Notes under the pieces: model-generated
Database searches by the model: none
What the model was told of the DNA's origin: nothing
What the model saw: only the letters and a program-made list of their open reading frames with translations
Shown: positions 1-6,588 of the stretch, in pieces
Position numbering within the stretch: the stretch's first letter is position 1
Layout: every line of letters begins with the position of its first letter
Origin: Candidatus Nanopelagicales bacterium
Lineage (GTDB): Bacteria > Actinomycetota > Actinomycetes > S36-B12
Length of the DNA stretch: 7,737 bases
Assembly (NCBI GenBank): GCA_023264215.1
Contig: JALQSY010000077.1
Location: 1 to 7,737, forward strand
Direction: 5' to 3'
Translations under genes and position numbers: made by a program

Positions 1-1512
1 ACTCACCAGGGCGGCCGCCGGTTCGCCGCGTCGCTGGACGAGGACCGGCGTCGACAGGCGCACGCGCAGGTAGTCGCCCATCCGCTCCACCGCGCGCCAC
101 GACGAGCACAGCACGAGCGTGCGTCCGCCCGCCGCATCGATGAGGTCGCCCACCTCGTCGAGGGCTTCCTCGGGAATGCCATCGCGGCCGGGAGGAGGCA
201 GATGGCGCGCGACGTAGAGGATGCCCTGCTGGGCGTAGTCGAAGGGGCTCCCGACGTCGAGGCCCTGCCACTCGCCGGGCACCCCCATGCGGGCCGCGCA
301 GTCGTCGAAGTCCTCACCGAGGGTCAGCGTGGCGCTGGTGAGCGCCACGGGGCGCTCGGCCATGAGCGAGGAGCCGAGGACCCCGGCGATCTCCAGCGGC
401 GCGAGCTTGACCGTGCCGGACTCCACCCAGGTGACCTCTGCCGAAGTCGCGGCGATCAGGCGCCCCGCCGCGTCGAAGACCTCTTCCAGCCCGCCGCGGG
501 CGCGCTGCCTCGCGGCCAGGGTGTCCAGGTCGTCATCGCTGGGGATCTCGCTGATCGCCACGCGCGCCACGTCGCGGATCGACGTGAGCGCCAGCAGCAG
601 GTCGCGCGGGGCTTCGCGATAGCGGCCGTCCTCGCGAGCTGCCTCGGTCAACCGCTCGGCGGCGTCGGCGAGGTCGTCCGCGGTGGACGGGCGGAGGAAC
701 TTGCGCGCTCGTCCGGCCGCCTGCTCCACCGAGCGCGCCGAGAGCTCCAGCGCCAGCGCCTGGGTCACACGATCGACGAGCTCATGCGCCTCGTCGACGA
801 TGACGGCATCGTGGTCGGGCAGGACGGGGATGCCCTCGACAGCGTGGATCGCGAGCATGGCGTGATTGGTGACGACGATGTCAGCCGCCATCGCCACCTC
901 GCGCCGCTTGGCGGTGAAGCACTCCGCGCCGTAGGCGCAGCGCATCTCCCCCACGCACTCGCGTCGTGACACGGAGATGCCTCGCCACACGCGCGGGTCG
1001 ATCGATTCGCCGAACTCGTCTCGGTCCCCCGTCGAGGTCTCCAGCGCCCACTCGCGCACCGCGACGGCCTGCTGACCGAGCGCGGAGCGCGGGATGATCG
1101 CGTCGCCGTCATCCTCGGGCTCCTGCCGGTGCAGTCGTTCGAGGCAGACGTAGTTGTGTCGGCCCTTGAGCACGGCGTAGGTCAACTCACGCGGCAGCAG
1201 TGGAGCGAGCGCGGACGCGACGACCGGCAGGTCGCGTTCAACGAGCTGACGCTGCAGCGCGAGCGTGGCGGTCGCCACGACGATGGCCTCGCCCCTCATC
1301 GCGTGCAGTGCGGCGGGCACGAGGTAGGCGAGGGACTTGCCCGTGCCCGTGCCGGCCTGCACCAGCAGGTGCTGGGGCGCGGATCGGCCGGAGCCGAGGG
1401 ATTCGGCCACTGCCTCGGCCATGGCCAGTTGGCCCGGTCTCGGCTCACTGCCGAGGGCGGCCGCTGCGGCGGCGAGCGCCTCGGCCACCGAGGGCAGGCT
1501 CGATTCGCTCAC
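1..1512 (-). CDS. dinG: DinG/XPD-type 4Fe-4S ATP-dependent DNA helicase, C-terminus cut by the window edge
   Basis: I translated 504 uninterrupted codons on the minus strand, from GTG at 1512-1510 to the window edge with no stop. Superfamily 2 helicase features appear in order: a PGQ Q-motif-like element near residue 26-28, Walker A GTGTGKS at 54-60, four candidate iron-sulphur cysteines C123, C186, C192 and C198 (the first in KGRHNYVC), the DEAH box at 240-243, and the TSATL motif at 392-396. The Fe-S insertion between Walker A and DEAH is the hallmark of DinG/XPD enzymes, which unwind DNA 5' to 3' and resolve R-loops and other structures. Family members are usually about 640-700 residues, so the last 150 or so, with helicase motifs V and VI, lie outside the window. 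The start overlaps the hflX stop as GTGA, which suggests translational coupling; I see no Shine-Dalgarno. I saw no LexA-type box ahead of it. Family assignment is firm; paralogue naming (DinG versus YoaA-like) is less so. Confidence 0.93.
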   Translation of the reverse strand, partial: MSESSLPSVAEALAAAAAALGSEPRPGQLAMAEAVAESLGSGRSAPQHLLVQAGTGTGKSLAYLVPAALHAMRGEAIVVATATLALQRQLVERDLPVVASALAPLLPRELTYAVLKGRHNYVCLERLHRQEPEDDGDAIIPRSALGQQAVAVREWALETSTGDRDEFGESIDPRVWRGISVSRRECVGEMRCAYGAECFTAKRREVAMAADIVVTNHAMLAIHAVEGIPVLPDHDAVIVDEAHELVDRVTQALALELSARSVEQAAGRARKFLRPSTADDLADAAERLTEAAREDGRYREAPRDLLLALTSIRDVARVAISEIPSDDDLDTLAARQRARGGLEEVFDAAGRLIAATSAEVTWVESGTVKLAPLEIAGVLGSSLMAERPVALTSATLTLGEDFDDCAARMGVPGEWQGLDVGSPFDYAQQGILYVARHLPPPGRDGIPEEALDEVGDLIDAAGGRTLVLCSSWRAVERMGDYLRVRLSTPVLVQRRGEPAAALVS

Positions 1513-2906
1513 TCGTCGACCGGCGACGACAGTCGCACGCCCATCCGCGCCGCGAGGTCAGGGCGCACGCGTGCCCGAAGGCGCGTGCCCTCGGGCAGGT
1601 GCTCCTCCGAGAGCACCTCGCCGTCGGAGTGTGCCGCCGCCACGAGATCGCCGCGGTCGTAGGGGACGATCACGTCGACCTCGATCTCCGGGCGAGGCAG
1701 ACGCGCGTCGAGCCGCTCGAGAAGCGCCTCGAGCCCCTCGCCCGTATGCGCGGAGACGATGAGCGCGTCGGGCTCGCGTCGGCGAAGGGCAGCCAGCTGC
1801 AGCGGGTCGGCGATGTCGGCCTTGTTGATGACGACGAGTTCAGGCAGGTCGCCAGCGCCGATCGAGCCGAGGACCTCGCGCACGGCGGAGAGCTGATCCT
1901 CCGGATACGGGTCGGAGCCATCGACGACGTGGACGACGAGGTCGGCGTCGGTGACCTCCTCGAGCGTCGAGCGGAAGGCCTCGACCAGGTGATGGGGCAG
2001 ATGGCGGACGAAGCCGACCGTGTCGGCGACCGTGCAGTGGCGCCCGCTGGGCAGGTCCAGGCGTCGGACCGTCGGATCGAGAGTGGCGAACAGCGCATCC
2101 TCCACGAGCACGCCGGCACCGGTGAGGCGATTGAGCAGACTCGACTTGCCCGCGTTGGTGTAGCCGGCAAGGGCGACCGCCGGTGTGCCCGCGCGCTCGC
2201 GTGACGTGCGCTGGGTGCGGCGTACGCGCTCCATCTCCTTGAGCTGGCGACGCAGCACCGTCATCTGATCGCGGATCCGGCGTCGATCCGTCTCGATCTT
2301 GGTCTCGCCCGGCCCGCGCGTGCCGACGCCCCCGGTGGCACCGCCGGCGCGTCCGCCAGCCTGGCGGCTGAGCGACTCGCCCCAGCCGCGCAGCCGCGGA
2401 AGGAGGTACTGCATCTGAGCCAAGGACACCTGCGCGCGACCTGCCTTGCTGCGCGCATGCTGGGCGAAGATGTCCAGGATGAGCCAGGTGCGATCGACCA
2501 CCTTGACCTTGACGACATCCTCGAGGTGGCGGAGCTGGCCCGGGCTGAGCTCGCCGTCGCAGATGACGGTGTCGGCGCCGGAGGACACGACGATGTCGCG
2601 GAGTTCACGAGCCTTGCCCGAGCCGATGTAGGTCGCGGGATCCGGGCGCTCGCGCCGCTGGATCACGCCGTCGAGCACCACGGCCCCGGCCGTCTCGGCG
2701 AGCGCGGCCAGCTCGCGAAGGCTGCGCTCGGCCTCGTCCGCCGTGCCCTCGGTCCACACGCCGACGAGCACCACCTGCTCCAGGCGCACCTGCCGGTACT
2801 CGACCTCGCTGATGTCCTCGAGCTCGGTCGACAGGCCGACGACGCGCCGCAGCGCCTGCCGGTCCTCGAGGTCGAGTTCGCCGACCGCGGGGGCGTCTAG
2901 GTCCAC
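1509..2906 (-). CDS. hflX: Ribosome-associated GTPase HflX
   Basis: A 465-residue HflX of the Obg/HflX GTPase group. The family binds the 50S subunit and splits stalled or stressed ribosomes, and in some actinobacteria is linked to macrolide/lincosamide tolerance. The N-terminal HflX domain carries VVLVGVWTEG (45-54) and YIGSGK (93-98). A glycine-rich linker with GTRGPGETKIETDRRR spans about 195-210. The G domain shows G1 GYTNAGKSS (248-256), G2 ATLDPT (274-279), G3 DTVG (295-298), G4 NKAD (361-364) and G5 SAH (385-387), so it should be active. A C-terminal domain with IVPYDRGDLV (413-422) follows. The N-terminus is short: only about 10 residues precede the conserved ELDLEDR stretch. The GTG start lies inside the end of dapF, giving a 10-nt overlap, and the stop overlaps dinG by 4 nt, so it is probably co-translated with both. 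No in-frame AAA codon is visible, typical of the high-GC part of the window. Confidence 0.97.
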   Translation of the reverse strand: MDLDAPAVGELDLEDRQALRRVVGLSTELEDISEVEYRQVRLEQVVLVGVWTEGTADEAERSLRELAALAETAGAVVLDGVIQRRERPDPATYIGSGKARELRDIVVSSGADTVICDGELSPGQLRHLEDVVKVKVVDRTWLILDIFAQHARSKAGRAQVSLAQMQYLLPRLRGWGESLSRQAGGRAGGATGGVGTRGPGETKIETDRRRIRDQMTVLRRQLKEMERVRRTQRTSRERAGTPAVALAGYTNAGKSSLLNRLTGAGVLVEDALFATLDPTVRRLDLPSGRHCTVADTVGFVRHLPHHLVEAFRSTLEEVTDADLVVHVVDGSDPYPEDQLSAVREVLGSIGAGDLPELVVINKADIADPLQLAALRRREPDALIVSAHTGEGLEALLERLDARLPRPEIEVDVIVPYDRGDLVAAAHSDGEVLSEEHLPEGTRLRARVRPDLAARMGVRLSSPVDE

Positions 2907-3733
2907 GCAGCGATCCAGTCGTCCTCGAGGACACCGTCGGCGACGATGACCGCGGGACCGATGAGTTCGAGATGACCGTCGGTCTCACGCACGTGGAGGG
3001 TGCCACCGGGCACGTCGACGCGGATGAGGTCGTCGGTGATGCCGTCTCGACGCCGCGTGACCCAAGCGACCGCGCAGGCCCCGGTGCCGCACGAGAGGGT
3101 CTCGCCCACGCCCCGCTCGTGCACGCGCATGGAGACGTGACCTGGGCCGATGACCTCGACGAACTCGACGTTGACGCCTTCGGGGAAGAGTTCCTCGGGG
3201 CTCACCTCCGGCGCACGATCGAGCGGCCCCGCCGCACCGAGCGAGGTCACGTAGACGACCGCGTGCGGATTGGGCACGTGTACGCCGGTCGCCGGATAGG
3301 AGCGATTGCCGACCATGACCGAGGCGATCCGGGCCACCGGTGCCGCTTCGCCCATTCCCACGGCGTACTCGCCGTTGTCCAGCCGCCGCACATGGAGCAC
3401 GCCGCCGCGGGTCGCGATCTCCATGCCCGCGGGGTCGGCGAGCCCCTCTTCGACCAGGAAGCGAGCGAAGACACGGATGCCGTTGCCGCACATCTCCGCG
3501 CTCGAGCCGTCGGAATTGCGGTAGTCCATGAAGAACTCCGCGCCTGTCGCGGCCGGGTCGTCGCAGGCCTCGCAGCGTACGACGCGCAGGACGCCGTCGC
3601 CGCCGATCCCCATGCGCCGATCGCACAGCGCATCGACCATGGCCGGCGTGAGTTCGAGTTGGCCGTCCAGGTCGGGAATGAGGACGAAGTCGTTGCCCGT
3701 GCCGTGGCCCTTGAGGACCCGCATGCCCGCCAT
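2897..3733 (-). CDS. dapF: Diaminopimelate epimerase
   Basis: A 278-residue, full-length DapF, a cytosolic PLP-independent racemase that converts LL- to meso-diaminopimelate for peptidoglycan and lysine. Both catalytic cysteines are present in their motifs: C82 in MCGNGIR and C215 in SCGTGAC. Other family signatures are GTGNDFV (11-17), MGIGGDG (41-47), YRNSDGS (71-77), PNPH (154-157) and RVHERGVGET (203-212). The two mirror-image halves expected of the fold are therefore complete. An unusual CEAC pair (C54, C57) lies in the loop before the first active site. The ATG at 3733 is 9 nt after the glycosyltransferase stop; a second ATG at residue 4 is equally possible and gives the more usual short N-terminus. 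The 3' end overlaps hflX by 10 nt. The dapF-hflX neighbourhood with miaA/miaB close by is typical of actinobacteria. Confidence 0.97.
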   Translation of the reverse strand: MAGMRVLKGHGTGNDFVLIPDLDGQLELTPAMVDALCDRRMGIGGDGVLRVVRCEACDDPAATGAEFFMDYRNSDGSSAEMCGNGIRVFARFLVEEGLADPAGMEIATRGGVLHVRRLDNGEYAVGMGEAAPVARIASVMVGNRSYPATGVHVPNPHAVVYVTSLGAAGPLDRAPEVSPEELFPEGVNVEFVEVIGPGHVSMRVHERGVGETLSCGTGACAVAWVTRRRDGITDDLIRVDVPGGTLHVRETDGHLELIGPAVIVADGVLEDDWIAAWT

Positions 3734-3742
3734 GGGTCCAGC

Positions 3743-4846
3743 CTAGGCGCCGGCGTCGGCGTAGAGCGCGCTCGCCCGAGCGCAGATGTGGTCCCATGTC
3801 TGATCGATCGGTTCGGCGACGTTGTGGGCCGCTATCCGCTGGGCCAGCGCGGGATCGGTGGCGAGCAGGGCGATCGCGGAGGCGAGCGAGGCGTCGTCGG
3901 CGGCCAGTAGGCCCTCGACCCGGTCGTGAATGAACTCCGACGTGCCGGCCTGCGCACGCGCGATGACCGGTAGTCCACATGTGCGCGCCTCCAGGGCGGC
4001 GATACCGAACGACTCGCGCACCGAGGCCTGGACGAACGCGTCGCTGCGCGCGAAGACGTCCCTGATGCCGGCCCCGTCGAGCCGGCCGGTGAAGGTGGCA
4101 TCGATCCCCAGGCGTCGGGCGGTGCGCTCGGCCAGAGCCCGTTGCGGGCCATCGCCGATAATCGTGGCCTCGATGCGCGTCGAAGGTCCTATGAGCACCT
4201 GTGCGCGTGCGATCGCGGTCAGCAGCGCGTTGATGCGCTTGCGCGGAGCCAGGCGGGACACGGTGACCACGCGGAATGCGCCGTCGACGCGCGGCACGGC
4301 CGACTCGCGCTGCCACGGCGTGGGGTCAAGGGCGTTGGGCAGCACCGCGACGTCGGTGCCAAGCGAGCGACTCACCGCCGAGGCCGCCATACCACTCACC
4401 GCGCTGATCACCAGGTTCGGTCGCAGCAGCGCGCTCCTGGCCGCCCGGTAGCCGCTTCGAGAGAGGGGACCCCACACGCTGTGAACCGTGACCACCGTGG
4501 GCAGGTCCAGTTGCGCGACGGCGCGTAGCGCTCCCCAGGCGAACGGCGATGTGGCGCCGACGTGCACGTGAACGACGTCGACGGGGTCGGACTCCAGGAG
4601 TGCCCGCACCCCCGCGCGCGTCCGCGGATGCACGGGGAGATCGGCGGGCAGGCGCGCGGCGAGGCGGTCGACCGGCAGGCCGTCGACGACATCGCGTCCT
4701 GCACGCACGGGCCCATCCCCCGGGGTCGCCGTGATGATGCGCACCTCGTCACCCCGTGCGGCCTGCGCGAGGGCGAGGCCGCGCACCTGCGTCTCGATGC
4801 CGCCGGTGCGCGGCAAGTAGCAGTCCGAGACATGGGCGATCCGCAC
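3743..4846 (-). CDS. GT-B fold, family 4 glycosyltransferase
   Basis: A 367-residue retaining glycosyltransferase of the GT4 (Glycos_transf_1) type. The N-terminal Rossmann domain has DCYLPRTGGIETQV (8-21), the glycine-rich loop that contacts substrates. It also has DVVHVHVGATSPFAWG (90-105) and VTVHSVWG (119-126). The C-terminal donor domain has SRLAPRKR (197-204), which supplies the phosphate-binding Arg/Lys, IIGDGPQ (229-235), and the EX7E motif at E278 and E286 within ESFGIAALEARTCGLPVIA. No signal peptide or membrane segment is evident, so it should act in the cytosol or at the inner membrane face. The sugar donor and acceptor cannot be read from the sequence. PimB/PimC-like mannosyltransferases and MshA share this architecture. 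It is the first gene of the minus-strand unit and is transcribed away from a PIG-L deacetylase. The GTG start (4846) is chosen because the first beta strand, MRIAHVSD, begins there. Confidence 0.9.
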   Translation of the reverse strand: MRIAHVSDCYLPRTGGIETQVRGLALAQAARGDEVRIITATPGDGPVRAGRDVVDGLPVDRLAARLPADLPVHPRTRAGVRALLESDPVDVVHVHVGATSPFAWGALRAVAQLDLPTVVTVHSVWGPLSRSGYRAARSALLRPNLVISAVSGMAASAVSRSLGTDVAVLPNALDPTPWQRESAVPRVDGAFRVVTVSRLAPRKRINALLTAIARAQVLIGPSTRIEATIIGDGPQRALAERTARRLGIDATFTGRLDGAGIRDVFARSDAFVQASVRESFGIAALEARTCGLPVIARAQAGTSEFIHDRVEGLLAADDASLASAIALLATDPALAQRIAAHNVAEPIDQTWDHICARASALYADAGA

Positions 4847-4874
4847 GCGCCGACGCTACGCCACGGCGGGGCTC

Positions 4875-4915
4875 CCGATGCGTCAGGCCCGACACGTCTG
4901 GGCCGATGCGTCAGG
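4875..4915. repeat. Perfect 13-bp direct repeat, possible operator half-sites
   Basis: The sequence CCGATGCGTCAGG occurs at 4875-4887 and again at 4903-4915, with start points 28 bp apart. Two identical 13-mers in a 77-bp gap are unlikely by chance even at this G+C. The second copy contains the candidate -10 hexamer region of the deacetylase promoter and an in-frame ATG at 4906, so a protein bound here could control that gene. Which regulator would bind is unknown. Confidence 0.6.
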
Positions 4916-4917
4916 AT
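4889..4917 (+). promoter_or_regulatory. Candidate sigma-A-type promoter for the PIG-L deacetylase, probably leaderless
   Basis: CCGACA (4889-4894) resembles TTGACA at four of six positions. It is followed, after exactly 17 bp, by CAGGAT (4912-4917), one base from the actinobacterial -10 form TAGGAT. Only 6 nt separate it from the GTG at 4924, so transcription would start at or very near the start codon. An alternative reading is that AGGATGG here is a weak Shine-Dalgarno for the same GTG, with the promoter further upstream. High-GC DNA yields such matches easily. Confidence 0.3.
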
Positions 4918-4923
4918 GGGGCC

Positions 4924-5676
4924 GTGGCCACGCTGGTCTTCCTGCACGCCCACCCCGACGATGAGGCCCTCCTCACCGCCGGGACGATGGCGCGCGCCGC
5001 GGCGGAGGGACATCGTGTCGTCCTCGCCGTGGCTACCGATGGAGCGGCGGGGCTCACCTCCGCGGAGTTTCGCGAGGACCTGGCCGGAGTGCGCGCGGCT
5101 GAGTTGGAGCGTTCGGCCGAGATCCTGGGCACCGCTCGACTGGAGACCTGGGGCTACGCCGACTCCGGGCTCGCCGGGGATGCGCCGGGCGGATTCGCCG
5201 CGGGCGAGCTCGATGATCAGGTCACTCGCCTCATCGACCTCGTGGAGTCCGAGCAGGCCGACGTCCTCGTGGGCTATGACCCGTCCGGCGGCTACGGCCA
5301 CCCCGATCACGTACGGGTGCACCAGGTAGCGCAAGCAGCCGCTGCGCGGATTCGGGAGCACCGCTCGCTGCGCCACTTCGAGGCCACGCTCCCCCGGGAG
5401 CCCATTGCCCGCGCCGTGCGCACAGCCTCCGCACTTCGCCTGACACCGGCCGGCTTCGACCCCGCGGAGTTCGACCGCGCATGGACCCCCGGGCGCGACA
5501 TCACGCACCGCGTCGACGTGCGCCCCTATGCCGCAGCGAAGCGCGCGAGCATGGCCGCGCATGCGAGCCAGGCGGCTGCCGACGACTCCACGCGCACCCT
5601 GGCCGTCCTGACCAAGTTGCCAGGCCCGGCGTACACCCTGCTGCTGGGCACCGAGTTCTACATCGACGTCCGTTGA
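4924..5676 (+). CDS. MshB-like PIG-L/LmbE family zinc-dependent deacetylase
   Basis: A 250-residue member of the family that removes acetyl groups from N-acetylglucosaminyl conjugates (GlcNAc-inositol, GlcNAc-PI, mycothiol conjugates). The N-terminal HAHPDDE motif supplies zinc ligands H10 and D13 and the general base D12. The third ligand H129 and the MshB-like Y124 and H126 lie in YDPSGGYGHPDHV (118-130). A late AHASQ (212-216) matches MshB's AAHATQ region. No signal peptide or membrane span is seen, so it is cytosolic. At 250 residues it is shorter than MshB or Mca (about 290-300), with a reduced C-terminal part, so I do not assign mshB or mca. The GTG at 4924 is preferred because the first beta strand starts at once and AGGATGG precedes it; ATG 4906 would add six residues. 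It is the only plus-strand gene. It diverges from the glycosyltransferase and converges on miaA, 8 nt from the miaA stop. Confidence 0.9.
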   Translation: MATLVFLHAHPDDEALLTAGTMARAAAEGHRVVLAVATDGAAGLTSAEFREDLAGVRAAELERSAEILGTARLETWGYADSGLAGDAPGGFAAGELDDQVTRLIDLVESEQADVLVGYDPSGGYGHPDHVRVHQVAQAAAARIREHRSLRHFEATLPREPIARAVRTASALRLTPAGFDPAEFDRAWTPGRDITHRVDVRPYAAAKRASMAAHASQAAADDSTRTLAVLTKLPGPAYTLLLGTEFYIDVR

Positions 5677-5734
5677 GTGGCGGCCTATCGCGGGTCTGGC
5701 CGGCGCGCCGCGTGCGATAACTCGCCACTCAACG
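5671..5734. terminator. Long inverted repeat at convergent gene ends, likely bidirectional terminator
   Basis: CGTTGAGTGGCG (5671-5682) is the exact reverse complement of 5723-5734. Inside it, TATCGC (5686-5691) pairs exactly with GCGATA (5714-5719) after a 3-by-3 mismatch. That makes two arms of 21 nt with 18 matches around a 22-nt GC-rich loop, 5692-5713. The left arm contains the stop codon of the deacetylase gene. The loop and right arm encode the last residues of MiaA. Convergent position suggests transcription termination in both directions; no T-tract follows on either side, which is usual in high-GC actinobacteria. It could instead be one copy of a dispersed palindromic (REP-like) repeat. 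Confidence 0.6.
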
Positions 5735-6584
5735 AACTCGCAGGAGTCCCGGCGGGGACCCAGGCGATGCGGGTGTCCTGTCGGAAGCGCCGCTCCTGGC
5801 GACGAGCGAACTTGCGCGTGCCATCGATGGTCCGCTGGCGGGCGACGTCAAGGTCCCCGTCACCGGCGAGGGCGTCGAGGACCTGGCGGTAGCCGAGGGC
5901 GCCGCTCGCCGTGCGACCCAGACGCTCCCGCAGTGCAAGCACTTCGTCGACGAGACCGGCGTTCCACATGCGATCTACCCGCGCGGCGATACGCGCGTCG
6001 AGGACGAGGCGATCGACGGCTAGGCCGACCCAGCGCGCCTCGCGCCAGGGCCGAGGCTCAGGAAGCCGCGCAGTGAAGGAGCCCTCCAACTCCACGACCT
6101 CCAGCGCGCGCACGATGCGCCGGCCGTTGGTCGGCAGGATCGCCTGCGCTGCTGTCGCATCGAGCGCCGCGAGGCGAGCGTGGAGCACCTCGGGACCCAC
6201 CTCCGCCAGTTCGGCCTCCAGCCGCGAGCGCACCTCGGGGTCTGTGCCGGGGAAGTCCATCTCGTCGAGGATCGCCTGGACGTACTGCCAGGAGCCGCCC
6301 ACGATGACCACGGGCCGACCGCGCCTCTCGATCTCCGCGATTGCCTCGCGCGCACGGTCACGGAACTCCACGACGCTCACGTCGTGCCCGGGATCCCAGA
6401 CATCGATCATGTGGTGGGGTACGCCGCGCCGCTCAGCCACGCTCACCTTCGCCGTGCCGATGTCCATGCCGACATAGACCTGCATCGAGTCGGCGCTGAC
6501 GATCTCGGCGTCGATGATCTCGGCGAGGTCGATGGCGAGGTCGGACTTGCCCACGGCGGTGGGCCCCACGATCGCGATGATCAC
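5685..6584 (-). CDS. miaA: tRNA dimethylallyltransferase (A37 prenyltransferase)
   Basis: A 299-residue MiaA, which transfers dimethylallyl from DMAPP to N6 of A37 in tRNAs that read codons starting with U. The P-loop GPTAVGKS is at 7-14, the catalytic Asp is D32 in SADSMQVY, DIGTAKV is at 41-47, and FPGTDPEVR is at 111-119. The tRNA-binding PTNGRRIVRALEV (151-163) and the C-terminal GYRQ and TRKFARRQERRFR (256-268) are also present. The GTG at 6584 puts the P-loop at the usual distance from the N-terminus and leaves 4 nt after the miaB stop. A further-upstream start at 6677 would add 31 Cys- and Pro-rich residues overlapping miaB and is unlikely. Two oddities: the usual GG(T/S)GLY motif reads GGSWQY (97-102), and the last 17 or so residues are encoded by the inverted repeat at the gene end. 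MiaB uses the product as its substrate. Confidence 0.95.
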   Translation of the reverse strand: MIIAIVGPTAVGKSDLAIDLAEIIDAEIVSADSMQVYVGMDIGTAKVSVAERRGVPHHMIDVWDPGHDVSVVEFRDRAREAIAEIERRGRPVVIVGGSWQYVQAILDEMDFPGTDPEVRSRLEAELAEVGPEVLHARLAALDATAAQAILPTNGRRIVRALEVVELEGSFTARLPEPRPWREARWVGLAVDRLVLDARIAARVDRMWNAGLVDEVLALRERLGRTASGALGYRQVLDALAGDGDLDVARQRTIDGTRKFARRQERRFRQDTRIAWVPAGTPASSLSGELSHAARRPDPR

Positions 6585-6588
6585 GCGA

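Larger units (their letters stand above)
4847..4923. promoter_or_regulatory. Divergent intergenic region between glycosyltransferase and PIG-L deacetylase genes
   Basis: These 77 bp separate two outward-facing GTG starts and must hold the promoters of both transcripts unless they lie inside the genes. Toward the glycosyltransferase, a TAGCGT hexamer (minus strand, 4858-4853) fits the TANNNT -10 pattern. It ends 6 nt before the GTG, which would give a leaderless message, common in actinobacteria; no good -35 accompanies it. Toward the deacetylase, a better candidate is listed separately. A 13-bp direct repeat fills the middle. A short inverted pair, GGCCC (4886-4890) and GGGCC (4900-4904), lies between the two repeat copies. 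Function is inferred from position. Confidence 0.5.

Noticed and set aside
202..969. Long plus-strand open frame opposite dinG
   Set aside because: It is antisense to a complete helicase frame with all motifs; long opposite-strand frames are expected at this G+C, and its translation is low-complexity Arg/Gly/Ala-rich.
1200..2204. 334-codon plus-strand open frame across dinG and hflX
   Set aside because: It crosses a real gene boundary in antisense and shows no domain; explained by codon bias of the minus-strand genes.
2972..3910. 312-codon plus-strand open frame opposite dapF and the glycosyltransferase
   Set aside because: Antisense to two well-supported genes, with no recognisable motif.
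2985..4316. 443-codon minus-strand open frame overlapping the glycosyltransferase and dapF
   Set aside because: Arg-rich out-of-frame translation; the alternative frames carry the catalytic motifs.
4408..5562. 384-codon minus-strand frame covering the deacetylase
   Set aside because: Its C-terminal end is an out-of-frame reading of the glycosyltransferase and the rest is antisense to the deacetylase, whose zinc motifs are clear.
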